A DNA stretch of 64,000 bases from a bacterium (GTDB lineage: Bacteria; Electryoneota; RPQS01). Numbering within the stretch: position 1 is the stretch's first letter; each line of letters starts with the position of its first letter. The translations under genes and the position numbers were made by a program. Under the pieces are notes generated by a model. The model searched no databases. It was not told the DNA's origin and saw only the letters and a program-made list of their open reading frames with translations. This document shows, piece by piece, positions 52,742-62,000 of the stretch. The DNA lies in the NCBI GenBank assembly GCA_023382385.1, contig JAHDVH010000005.1:124001-188000 (forward strand), in the 5' to 3' direction.

Positions 52742-52775
52742 ATTAGCAAATTTGCGTGTCAAACAAATTGCTAAT
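52742..52775. promoter_or_regulatory. inverted repeat upstream of the TonB receptor
   Basis: ATTAGCAA (52742-52749) and TTGCTAAT (52768-52775) are perfect inverted copies 18 bp apart, with further partial symmetry inside (ATTTG with CAAAC). They are located 19-52 bp before the receptor ATG. Operator-like. The remaining stretch 52497-52741 shows no gene. Confidence 0.5.
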
Positions 52776-52793
52776 CCCAGTTAGAGGAAGAGA

Positions 52794-55559
52794 ATGAACC
52801 AATTGCGCCTTTGTATCGCCTTACTACTACTCGCGATTCTGTGCGGTAGCCCTCTGTCGCATGCCGCGGTGATCACGGGTTATGTCAAAGCGGAAGACAC
52901 TCGCGAGGGTCTGATCGGTGCAAACGTCCTTGTCGAAGGCACGCAACTCGGCGCGGCCGCAGGGGTGGACGGCAACTATGTCGTGCGGGGCATTCCCGCC
53001 GGCAAGTACGTCATTCGTGCCACGATGTTGGGCTACGATGCTAAGACTCGTTCAATCACTCTGACTGAAGACGAATGGCTGAATCTGGACTTGGTGCTCG
53101 CGACAAGCGCGATTGAGTTGCAGGAAGTTGTCATCACCGACGGAGCAAGAAGCGGTTCAAACGAGCGCGAAATCCTCGACCGGATGGCCGCCGCAACGAT
53201 AACCGATGCCATCGGCAGTGAAACCTTGCGGCGACTTCCCGATCCCGACATGTCACAGGTTGTGCGACGCGCGACCGGCGTTTCGCGGATGGATGGAAAC
53301 CCTGTGATTCGCGGATTGGGTTTGCGATACTCGAAAGTCACCTTGAACAATTCAATGGTGGCTGGCACGGAACCCAATCGCAGTGCGGTTCCGCTGGAAC
53401 TCTTTCCCACCAATCTGATGCGCGATGTGACCGTCACCAAATCCTTTCTGCCTGATCAGATGGGCGAGTTCGGCGGTGGTGCCGTTAATATGTCCACGTG
53501 GGACTACCCCGAACAACGCCAGATGCGGATCAGTACTTCCGCCGGATTCAATACCGCCACGACGCTTCGCGAGTCCAGAACCTATCAAGGTGGCGGGCTT
53601 GATTTCCTCGGCTTTGATGACGGCACGCGTGCGCTGCCAAGCGGGATTGCGAATGCCGACGGCAAAATTGTCTCACGCGGCCGCTTCTCCGAGACTGGAT
53701 ATACATCAGAGGAGTTGCAGCAGTTCGGTCAGTCCTTCCAGAATAGCTGGAATCCCGTTGCGACAACCGCGATGCCCAATCTGAGCCAATCATGGTCGCT
53801 GGGGAACCGCACTCAACTATGGAACCGCCCGTTGGGCTACATCGTCTCGGGTACGTATCGCAATTCACAGCAGTACAAAGAGTCTGAGCGAATTGTGTAT
53901 AAGGGCGGTGCCAACGGTTCCATCGAGCAGCAGCACAATTACGACTTTCAAACCTACACAAATTCCGTCACTCTCGGCGGATTGACTTCCTTCGGTTACT
54001 CGATTTCACCGCTGTCCCGCGTCAGTCTGAACGTTCTCTACAACCGCGATCTCGACAATGAGACTCGCCTCTATTCAGGCTACAATGACGACCGCAGCAA
54101 GGACGTGCAGGACACCCGCCTGCGATTTGTTTCCCGCAGCACCTTGTCGTCACAATTATCCGGCCGCACCGTTTTCCCCAGCGTCAGGCAGTCGCTCCTT
54201 GACTGGCAAGTGACATTCTCTCGAGGAACCCGCTACGAACCGGACACTCGCGAAGTTCAGTACGGATCGGAACGCGGTGCGGATGAATTTGTTTGGGTGG
54301 ATGCCACGCAAAGCGGTTCGCGCACATTCAGCACGCTCTATGACAACATGGCGAACGCGGGCGCGGACTGGACCATGCCCCTGCTTCCCGACAATGCCCT
54401 GCAGCTTAAAACAGGCACCGCATTTCTGCTCAGGCATCGCGATGCCGAGACGCGCTTCTTCCAGTTTGAACCGGGTCCGAACGCCTCGCTCGATCTGTCG
54501 CTTGATCCCGAATCCCTGTTCTCTTCAGAAAACATCCGTCCGGACGGTTTTGTAATCCGCGAAGCGACTCGCCCCACAGACTCCTACAAGGCAAACCAGC
54601 ATCTTGAAGCTGCTTACGTGATGCTCGATGCGAATCCTTTCCCGCGTGTTCGCACGATTGGCGGACTGCGTGTTGAAAACTCCATGCAGGAAGTGTCATC
54701 ATACGAGTTGTTCTCAGCTTCACAGACTCCGGTCGTAGGACGCATCTCGACATTGGATGTTTTGCCTGCTTTGCAAGTAGTCTATCGCGCCACAGACCGC
54801 AGCAACCTGCGTTTTGCGGTGAGCCAGACCGTGTCGCGTCCGGACGTCCGCGAGTTATCTGAATTTGAATACACGGACATCGTGGGCGGTCACGCTGTGA
54901 TTGGAAATGCCAACCTGAAACGCGCTCTCATCCGCCATTCGGACGTCCGCTATGAGTGGGCGCACGGAGTCGCGGATCTCATCGCCGCCAGCGTCTTTTA
55001 CAAGCAGTTCCTGAATCCGGTGGAAGAAGTCATCCAGCCGACGGCCCAGAATCGCGTCTCCTACGAAAATGCCAAGAGCGCAAACAACTACGGCCTGGAA
55101 TTGGAAATCCGTCAAGCACTGGGGCAACTTGTGCCGCTGCTTCAGCCGTTCGCGGTTTCCGCAAACCTCGCACTCATCCACTCGGACATTGTGCTGAGCG
55201 ACAGCAGCAAAGGCATTCAAACCTCGGATCGCAGACCGTTGCATGGCCAGTCTCCCTATCTCCTGAATGTTGAACTGCTCTATCGGCACGATCGCACAAA
55301 AACTCAGGCAGGCGTCATGCTGCACGTCTTCGGCAAGCGCATCAGCGAAGTCGGCTCCGAACCGCTGCCCGATGTGTTCGAAATGCCGCATCCCGATTTA
55401 GACATAACGGTTGAGCGTCCACTGACCCGCAAAATGAATATCCGCGCTTCCGCTGGAAACGTGCTCAACTCTGAAGTTCAGTTCATGCAGGGAGGCCGCT
55501 ACACCGAGCGCTACCGCCTTGGCACCACCTATTCCGCAGGATTCTCCTACAATCTATAA
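52794..55559 (+). CDS. TonB-dependent receptor with carboxypeptidase-regulatory-like N-terminal domain
   Basis: 921 aa. Signal peptide (1-24), a CarbopepD_reg-like domain (about 26-105: ITGYVKAEDTREGLIGANVL, then GIPAGKYVIRATMLGY), a plug domain (about 125-260: LRRLPDPDMSQVVRRATGVS, then NPVIRGLGLRYSKVTLNN) and a 22-strand-type barrel to the C-terminus, which ends GTTYSAGFSYNL with a terminal aromatic-hydrophobic pattern. AGAGGAAGAGA precedes the ATG. It imports an unknown ligand using TonB energy. It is cotranscribed with the lipoprotein gene 22 nt downstream, a pairing common in FCB bacteria. Confidence 0.93.
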   Translation: MNQLRLCIALLLLAILCGSPLSHAAVITGYVKAEDTREGLIGANVLVEGTQLGAAAGVDGNYVVRGIPAGKYVIRATMLGYDAKTRSITLTEDEWLNLDLVLATSAIELQEVVITDGARSGSNEREILDRMAAATITDAIGSETLRRLPDPDMSQVVRRATGVSRMDGNPVIRGLGLRYSKVTLNNSMVAGTEPNRSAVPLELFPTNLMRDVTVTKSFLPDQMGEFGGGAVNMSTWDYPEQRQMRISTSAGFNTATTLRESRTYQGGGLDFLGFDDGTRALPSGIANADGKIVSRGRFSETGYTSEELQQFGQSFQNSWNPVATTAMPNLSQSWSLGNRTQLWNRPLGYIVSGTYRNSQQYKESERIVYKGGANGSIEQQHNYDFQTYTNSVTLGGLTSFGYSISPLSRVSLNVLYNRDLDNETRLYSGYNDDRSKDVQDTRLRFVSRSTLSSQLSGRTVFPSVRQSLLDWQVTFSRGTRYEPDTREVQYGSERGADEFVWVDATQSGSRTFSTLYDNMANAGADWTMPLLPDNALQLKTGTAFLLRHRDAETRFFQFEPGPNASLDLSLDPESLFSSENIRPDGFVIREATRPTDSYKANQHLEAAYVMLDANPFPRVRTIGGLRVENSMQEVSSYELFSASQTPVVGRISTLDVLPALQVVYRATDRSNLRFAVSQTVSRPDVRELSEFEYTDIVGGHAVIGNANLKRALIRHSDVRYEWAHGVADLIAASVFYKQFLNPVEEVIQPTAQNRVSYENAKSANNYGLELEIRQALGQLVPLLQPFAVSANLALIHSDIVLSDSSKGIQTSDRRPLHGQSPYLLNVELLYRHDRTKTQAGVMLHVFGKRISEVGSEPLPDVFEMPHPDLDITVERPLTRKMNIRASAGNVLNSEVQFMQGGRYTERYRLGTTYSAGFSYNL

Positions 55560-55581
55560 ATCACCACAACAAGGACCCAGA

Positions 55582-56898
55582 ATGACTGTAATGTTCAGAA
55601 TTCTTCTGCCCATCATGCTGTTCGGCATGCTGCTAAGCATGGGATGCAGCGATGACCAGGACAATGACAACGGCGGAGGCAACTCCGGCCCGACTGTGCT
55701 TAGTGGAACTATCACGCAAAACATGACACTGACTGCCGACAACGAGTATCTGCTTCGCGGCGGTGTATTCATCGGCAACGGCACGAATGAAACCATTCTG
55801 ACGATTGAAGCAGGCACCACGATTTACGGCGAGTCCTCGACGCAGGGTATGCTGGTCATCAATCGCGGATCGAAAATCATGGCAGAAGGCACGGCCCAGA
55901 ATCCGATTGTCTTTACGAGTGACAAACCAGACGGCCAGCGGAATCGCGGAGACTGGGGCGGCTTGATTATCAATGGCCGCGCTCCGCTGAACACGGGTGC
56001 CGAAGCCTTCGGTGAAGGTGGAACCGGCTATTACGGCGGCAACAATTCCAATGACAACAGCGGCGTTCTGCGCTATGTGCGCGTGGAATTCGCCGGTCGC
56101 GAAATTTCACCGGACAACGAACTGAACGGAATCGCCCTGCAGGGCGTTGGCAGCGGCACGGTGATTGACTACGTGCAGGTGCACATGAACAAAGACGACG
56201 GCATCGAGTTCTTTGGCGGCACGGTGAATGCAAAGCATGTCTACATCACAGGCTGCGCAGATGACCAGTTTGACTGGACCGACGGCTGGTCGGGCAAGGG
56301 TCAGTTCTGGGTCTGCCAGCAGTACACCGATGACGCCGACCGAGGAATCGAAGCGGACAACAATGCCGAAAACAACTCTGCGACTCCGCGTTCAAATCCC
56401 ACGATTTATAATGTCACATTGATTGGCGCGCGCGATGGTGGTCGCGCAGGTGTCAGCACAATCGGTATGATACTCCGTGAAGGCACGGCCGCGCAAATCC
56501 GCAACGCGATCGTCATGAACTTCACAGATTGCGGACTCGATGTGGACCATGCCGAGACATTCAATCAAGCGGTTGCCGGTAACTTGTCGGTCGCGAATTC
56601 CATCTTCCACGACAATGGTGAACCTTACCAGACCAGCGACAACGACGAGAATGGTTTCCCGCTCACAACAACTCAATTTGGCGAACAGGCCAGTGCAGCA
56701 AACCGCGTCGGCGACCCGCTCTTGGCCGCTCCCTACAATCGCAACACGCCGGATTTCCGACCCGGCGCCGGTTCAATCGCTCGCAACGGTTTTGCCGTGC
56801 CGCCCTCGGATGGCTTCTTTGATGCGGTTGACTTCATCGGCGGAATCGGCCCGAACAACAACTGGATTGCCGGTTGGACCACAGCAGCTCAGAACTGA
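55582..56898 (+). CDS. surface/periplasmic lipoprotein with parallel beta-helix
   Basis: 438 aa. The start at 55582 (AAGGACCCAGA upstream) gives MTVMFRILLPIMLFGMLLSM with the lipobox LSMGC. An upstream in-frame ATG lies inside the receptor gene. After an Asp/Asn-rich linker, repeats such as GTITQNMTLTADNEYLLRGG, then TILTIEAGTTIYGES, and VIDYVQVHMNKDDGIEFFGG indicate a right-handed beta-helix. Inference: a partner of the TonB receptor that binds its substrate. Confidence 0.85.
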   Translation: MTVMFRILLPIMLFGMLLSMGCSDDQDNDNGGGNSGPTVLSGTITQNMTLTADNEYLLRGGVFIGNGTNETILTIEAGTTIYGESSTQGMLVINRGSKIMAEGTAQNPIVFTSDKPDGQRNRGDWGGLIINGRAPLNTGAEAFGEGGTGYYGGNNSNDNSGVLRYVRVEFAGREISPDNELNGIALQGVGSGTVIDYVQVHMNKDDGIEFFGGTVNAKHVYITGCADDQFDWTDGWSGKGQFWVCQQYTDDADRGIEADNNAENNSATPRSNPTIYNVTLIGARDGGRAGVSTIGMILREGTAAQIRNAIVMNFTDCGLDVDHAETFNQAVAGNLSVANSIFHDNGEPYQTSDNDENGFPLTTTQFGEQASAANRVGDPLLAAPYNRNTPDFRPGAGSIARNGFAVPPSDGFFDAVDFIGGIGPNNNWIAGWTTAAQN

Positions 56899-56959
56899 TG
56901 CTCTCAGCAATCGTTCTTGCTGGCGACTAATCCGATTCCTATCAGTTAGTCACGACCGA

Positions 56960-56998
56960 AAAGGGTTTGCCGCACAGGCAGACCCTTTCTCTTTCTCT
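56960..56998 (+). terminator. terminator after the receptor-lipoprotein operon
   Basis: AAAGGGTTTGCC pairs with GGCAGACCCTTT (one mismatch) across GCACA, followed by a pyrimidine-rich CTCTTTCTCTT tail. Confidence 0.75.
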
Positions 56999-57206
56999 TG
57001 ACATAGCCCCCGTTTCTTCCTACCTTACCCCAACCTCGGACACGTGGTCTTCTGACCATTCCATTGTTACCCTGCCGGCAATCGGCCTGTTCACTCTGAG
57101 TTCAGGCCCGTGACTTCCTGACATTATTGTAGACTACTTCCAATACTCCTGCGGGACGCCCCGGCTCTCCCCGACCTCCGCTTTCTATCAATAAAACAGC
57201 AACAAC

Positions 57207-58691
57207 ATGACGACATCTGAATCTCTCGCGGGCCGCACTCTGCTTGGATTTCGTATGGGCTACTGGATGCTCTGTGTCATTGAGATGTTTGAGCGTCTCG
57301 CCTACTTCACAGTACGCAGCGTTGTGGCGGTCTACATCATGCAGGCCGATGATCCAGGCGGTCTGCATTTCACCGCTGCCGACAAAGGCACTATCTTCGC
57401 GTGGTGGTTTGTCTTCCAGTCCATTCTGCCGATGTTCACAGGCGGATACGCGGACCGCTACGGTTACAAGAAAACGATTTTCTTCTCCGTGACCATGAAT
57501 ATCATCGGCTTCGTCACGATGGCCTACATGCGAAGCTTCTGGGGCTTCTTTGGCGGAGTCATGATTCTGGCAACCGGCACGGCCTTCTTCAAGCCCGGCC
57601 TGCAAGGCTCCCTCGCACAGAATCTCGACAAGTCGAATTCGTCCGTCGGCTGGGGAATCTTCTACTGGATTGTCAACGTCGGCGCTTTCATCGCCCATCC
57701 CCTCGCAGGTGTCCTGCAGGTCGGGATTGGCTGGAAGGCGGTATTCCTTGGCGCTGCGGCGTTTACCGCCTGTAACTACATCATGCTCTTCACGTTCAAG
57801 GACTTCGATTCCAAGGCGGACAAGACCGAAGGCCCCCTGCACGTCTTCCTCCGCACGATCAAGAATATCTTTGAACCAAGGCTCCTCGCGTGGCTGGGCA
57901 TCATGTCCTGCTTCTGGCTGATGATGTATCAGCTCTGGGATTTGCACCCTAACTTCCTGACCGACTGGGTAGATAGCTCGGGAGTGGCCACTATCTTGCC
58001 TGATTTCATGTCACATTCCACCGATCGAGGCATACAGGTTCTCCAGCAGAACATGCTTGCGCTGAATTCACTTCTCATCGTCATCTGCATGATTCCCGTC
58101 TCGTGGCTGGTGCGGCGCCTGCGCACCCTCGAGGCGATGGTGATCGGCATGCTGATCGCCACAGGTGGTATCTTGGTAGCCGGTCTGACGGGCAACGGCT
58201 GGGTCTTTCTGTTCGGCGTGGTCTTCTTCAGCGCGGGCGAGATGCTCACAGGTCCCAAGAAGAACGAATACCTCGGTCTAATCGCGCCGGAAGGGAAGAA
58301 GGGACTCTACCTCGGATATGTGAACATCCCGGTCGGTGTTGGCGGATTCCTGGGATCCAAGCTCGCGGGATATCTCTACGGACACTTCGGCGAAAAGGCC
58401 GTCCTCGCGCAAAAGTACATTCTCGAGCACACTCCGTTGGGGCAAGGGAAGCAGTGGAACGGCGACCCAGAGTCGCTCTCCACGCTGCTCGGCGTCGAGC
58501 GCACCGCCGCCTTTGCCAAATTGCAGGAGCTGACCAGTCTGGATGCACATCAGGCGACGCAGCTGCTGTGGGACACCTACTCGCCGCAGTATGCGGTCTG
58601 GTTTCCCTTTGCCATTGTCGGAGTGATCGCCGTTGTGGCCTTAGTCATCTTCTCGCAGAGGGCAAAACGCTGGGCCGACATGAACGCCTGA
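57207..58691 (+). CDS. POT/PTR-type (MFS) peptide transporter
   Basis: 494 aa, 12 or more helices. The first helix carries CVIEMFERLAYFTVRSVVAV, close to the ExxERFxYY proton/peptide motif of the POT family (ERLAYFT here, so the second and third aromatics vary). The phrase GTAFFKPGLQGSLAQNLDKS corresponds to the POT signature FKPN.S. Probably a proton-coupled di/tripeptide importer, though divergence leaves other substrates possible. No Shine-Dalgarno is obvious. Confidence 0.82.
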   Translation: MTTSESLAGRTLLGFRMGYWMLCVIEMFERLAYFTVRSVVAVYIMQADDPGGLHFTAADKGTIFAWWFVFQSILPMFTGGYADRYGYKKTIFFSVTMNIIGFVTMAYMRSFWGFFGGVMILATGTAFFKPGLQGSLAQNLDKSNSSVGWGIFYWIVNVGAFIAHPLAGVLQVGIGWKAVFLGAAAFTACNYIMLFTFKDFDSKADKTEGPLHVFLRTIKNIFEPRLLAWLGIMSCFWLMMYQLWDLHPNFLTDWVDSSGVATILPDFMSHSTDRGIQVLQQNMLALNSLLIVICMIPVSWLVRRLRTLEAMVIGMLIATGGILVAGLTGNGWVFLFGVVFFSAGEMLTGPKKNEYLGLIAPEGKKGLYLGYVNIPVGVGGFLGSKLAGYLYGHFGEKAVLAQKYILEHTPLGQGKQWNGDPESLSTLLGVERTAAFAKLQELTSLDAHQATQLLWDTYSPQYAVWFPFAIVGVIAVVALVIFSQRAKRWADMNA

Positions 58692-58734
58692 TAGACCTGC
58701 CGCCTCGGAAGATCAGGGTGGGTCAATATTATAA

Positions 58735-58772
58735 AGGCGCGAGGGCTGAACAGGCTCTCGCGCCTCTCTTTG
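58735..58772 (+). terminator. terminator after the POT transporter
   Basis: AGGCGCGAG (58735-58743) pairs with CTCGCGCCT (58757-58765), followed by CTCTTT. Confidence 0.8.
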
Positions 58773-59031
58773 GGTGATTTCTGCTTTAAGCCAAGTTGCT
58801 GCATGGAGTTGCTAAGTCTAATAAAATGCAAATACCTCTTGACCATCCGTTCAAATCTACATATATTAGGACCTGCTAAGTAGCCCAACCCCGCTGCCCC
58901 CGCCTTTCCCCAAGACCTTTTCTGTCCGCCTCCGATGCCTGCACGACCTCTTTCTTCGCTTCTCCCTTTCAGATATCGCTTCGCCTCGCCCATTGTTCTG
59001 TGAGCCGAGTCGTTTCCTGTTACAATGAAAA
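58773..59031. other. convergent intergenic region
   Basis: No gene. It separates the plus-strand POT gene from the minus-strand giant protein gene. Polypyrimidine-rich around 58900-58980. Confidence 0.5.
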
Positions 59032-59063
59032 TCCCCCGCCGCCACTTGCGTGACGGCGGGGGA
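59032..59063 (-). terminator. terminator of the giant secreted protein gene
   Basis: TCCCCCGCCG (59032-59041) pairs with CGGCGGGGGA (59054-59063). Read on the minus strand it runs into ATTTTCATTG. Confidence 0.8.
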
Positions 59064-59093
59064 CCCTTCCCTCACCCCCGGCTTGGGGTCGTC

Positions 59094-62000
59094 TTACCGG
59101 ATCAAGACCATCTTCTTGACATCGGTAAATCCGTTCACACTGATGGTATACATATACACACCGGTCGAGAGGCTGCTGGCGTCAAACGTCACCGTATGAC
59201 GGCCGGCTTCCAGCTCGCGGTCAACGGCCGTCGCGACGACCTGACCCAGCGTGTTGTAGACCATGATCTTCACGTGACCCGCATCGCGCAAGTCGAACCT
59301 GAGGTTCGTCGTCGGATTGAACGGGTTCGGATAGTTCTGATACAGAGCATAGTTGTCCGGCAGCGACGGCGTGCTGAACAGCGGAACGGTTCCGCCTTCA
59401 ACTTCGATAATTTCGCCGGTGTTGTCGAACATGCTCACGGACGTCAGGGCCAACTCGCTGTTGGCCGTCAATGCACGCGTCACGCGGAACGTCACGGTGC
59501 CCAGAATCGCATTGCCTTCCAGCGTGGACCAGCCGCCGCAGGAAGCCGCAACGAAGCCGACCTGACCCTTGACGCCGCCGATAACTGCCGACTTCGCGAA
59601 CAGCGTTCCTTCCGGAGCCGCTGCCGTTCCGGTCGTCGAAGTCACGACTTCGAGTGCCACATCGTCATAGCTCAGAATCGCTTCGACACCCTTCACCGCG
59701 TTCGCTTCGTTGCCATACATCGCGACCGTCACGGTGAACTCGCTGCCGACTTCCATCGTCGCATCCAGCGGCATCTCGAGCGCAACCACCGGGGCTTCGT
59801 CAAGACTGTTGAACGGACGATACTGCAGCGGATCGGGCTGAATGCTGAACTCCTTCAGGCCGCCGACCGGCGATACCGCACCATAGTTGAAGCCGAACGG
59901 CACGAGGTCCTGGAAGTTGATGGCGCCCGCGCCATCCGGATCCGGAATGCTCTTACCCACCGTTCCGTTCTCAGCTGGCAGCCAGACCGGACCGATATTG
60001 CGATAGCCGCCCGCGTTCGTGAAGTAGACCGGCGACAAAATTGCCAAGTCGTCATTATCCACGCGGCCGCGCGAATTGACCGGACCTGGGTCATCCGCCG
60101 TGCTGAAGTCACCCAGCCAGTAGTTGGTCGAACGATCTGCATTCTGCAGCATCGCAACCGGCGAATTCAATGACCAGTTTCCGCCAGCATCCTTGACAAA
60201 CGTCACGTAGCGATAGATATCGCGATACGTCGCCGAATTGGTATCACCGTCAACCCAACCACCTTGTGCATCCAGCCAGTAGGTCGTCGAGCCGTCGATG
60301 TGAGTGTAAAGATCACCGCGGTTGTTGTTCGTGCCGTAAGTCGCGGAGGTAATGGTTCCACTGACAGCAGTCTGCGTAGCAACCAAAGTCCAGCCTGACG
60401 GCGGAACGCTGGTCACATCGTAGTTGGCAAGGTTGTTCCATAGGTCATTCGGGTAGGCCGGATACTCACCCGACAGCGGGCTGCGGTAGATACGCATTTC
60501 CTGAGCGTTCGGTCCGGCAGCCCACGACCACGCGAGCCACACACCGAGGTGCGCCGGACGTGCGTCGAAGTAGGTTAACGTGTTGCCCGGAGCCGTCAGG
60601 TCGATGCACATCGTAAACGAACCGGCGTCACAGTTGCCCGCACAGTCACACAATTGCAGACCGAACGTATAGGTCTCACCGTCGGCAGTATTGGGTACTC
60701 CGCTGGAACCGACAATCCAGTTCCACAATGTCGTCGCTTCTGCGTCGTCAAACGGCCAATCCGCATTGGCAAACGGAACCGAAACGAGCAGCGTGTCAGT
60801 CCCGCCATTCAACCAGATCTTGAGCGATTGCAGAGCCGCACCGCACGCCGTCGCATTGGCGAGATACGTGATGTCCAGATCGTCATCGAGGCCAAGATAG
60901 GTGTTAACACCGTAGCAACCCAAGGCCGCAGGCGTCACCGTCAGATCCGGCGCGGTATTGTCGCGGCCGACATTTTCCAGATCAACCGTTAAGGCCACGT
61001 TACATTCGGTGTCGACCAGATGCAGGGTCAGCGTGTTGCAGCCTTCGACCAGCAAGCCGTAGAAAGTCGCGGCGTCACCAGCCGACGGGAACGTCGGAGC
61101 ATAACCGGAGCTTTGTGTCGGACCAAACAGGCCGAACGAACCGCCGCCCGGTGCGAAGGTCACCCATGCGGTATCCAAGTCGGCCGCGTTGTCCGTAAAC
61201 GTCGCGCTAAAGGCATCGATTAGCTGCGAAGCATTGCCGAACGCGCAGGCCACGCTGTTCGCAAAGTTGCTAATGACCGGAGGCGTGCAGTCGACTTCGA
61301 TCGCAATGTCTCCGAGATCAAGTGCGTTGACATGATTGCCGCCGAGGTTATCAATCCACAACGAGCTGACACTCGTGATGGCATAGACACCTGTCGGCGC
61401 CGTGACGGTCAGCGGAATCACCGCAACGTACTTTGTGTAATCGCCCGTGCTGAATCCCGGGCCTTCAAATGCCATGTTCACGATGACGCAGTCATTGACG
61501 GCCATCGCATATGCACTGATTAGATTTGCATCCTCGTTCGACGGCGGGAACACCGAACCCAACGGTCCTGCCGTGAAACCTGCCGGCAACTCGATCACAA
61601 GCTCGAGATTCGGAATGCCTGCAGTGCCCAACGTCACATACAGGTCAACCGTGTTGCAGCCCGTATTGCAGCCCACGAAGTCGTCGCTCACGAGCAGATT
61701 GATCTCCGAACAGCCGTTCGGATTCGGATTGTTGTCCACATTTCCGCTGTCGCCGCCAATCACATACGTTCCCGGATAGCCATCGTTACTGGAATAATCC
61801 GAGTAGCAGTTGCTGTCCCAGGTGTGACCGGAAGTATTGTCAAACGTGTTGACATTGTTGGAAAGCGTGTTGCCGGTAACCGTTGCATTGTCAATCGTTC
61901 CACCAGCGACCGTCCAATCCACACCGTAATCCCAATTCGAGACGGTGCTGTTTGTCAAGGAAACATCCACGTTTCCGCCGTCAACATATGCTGCAACGCC

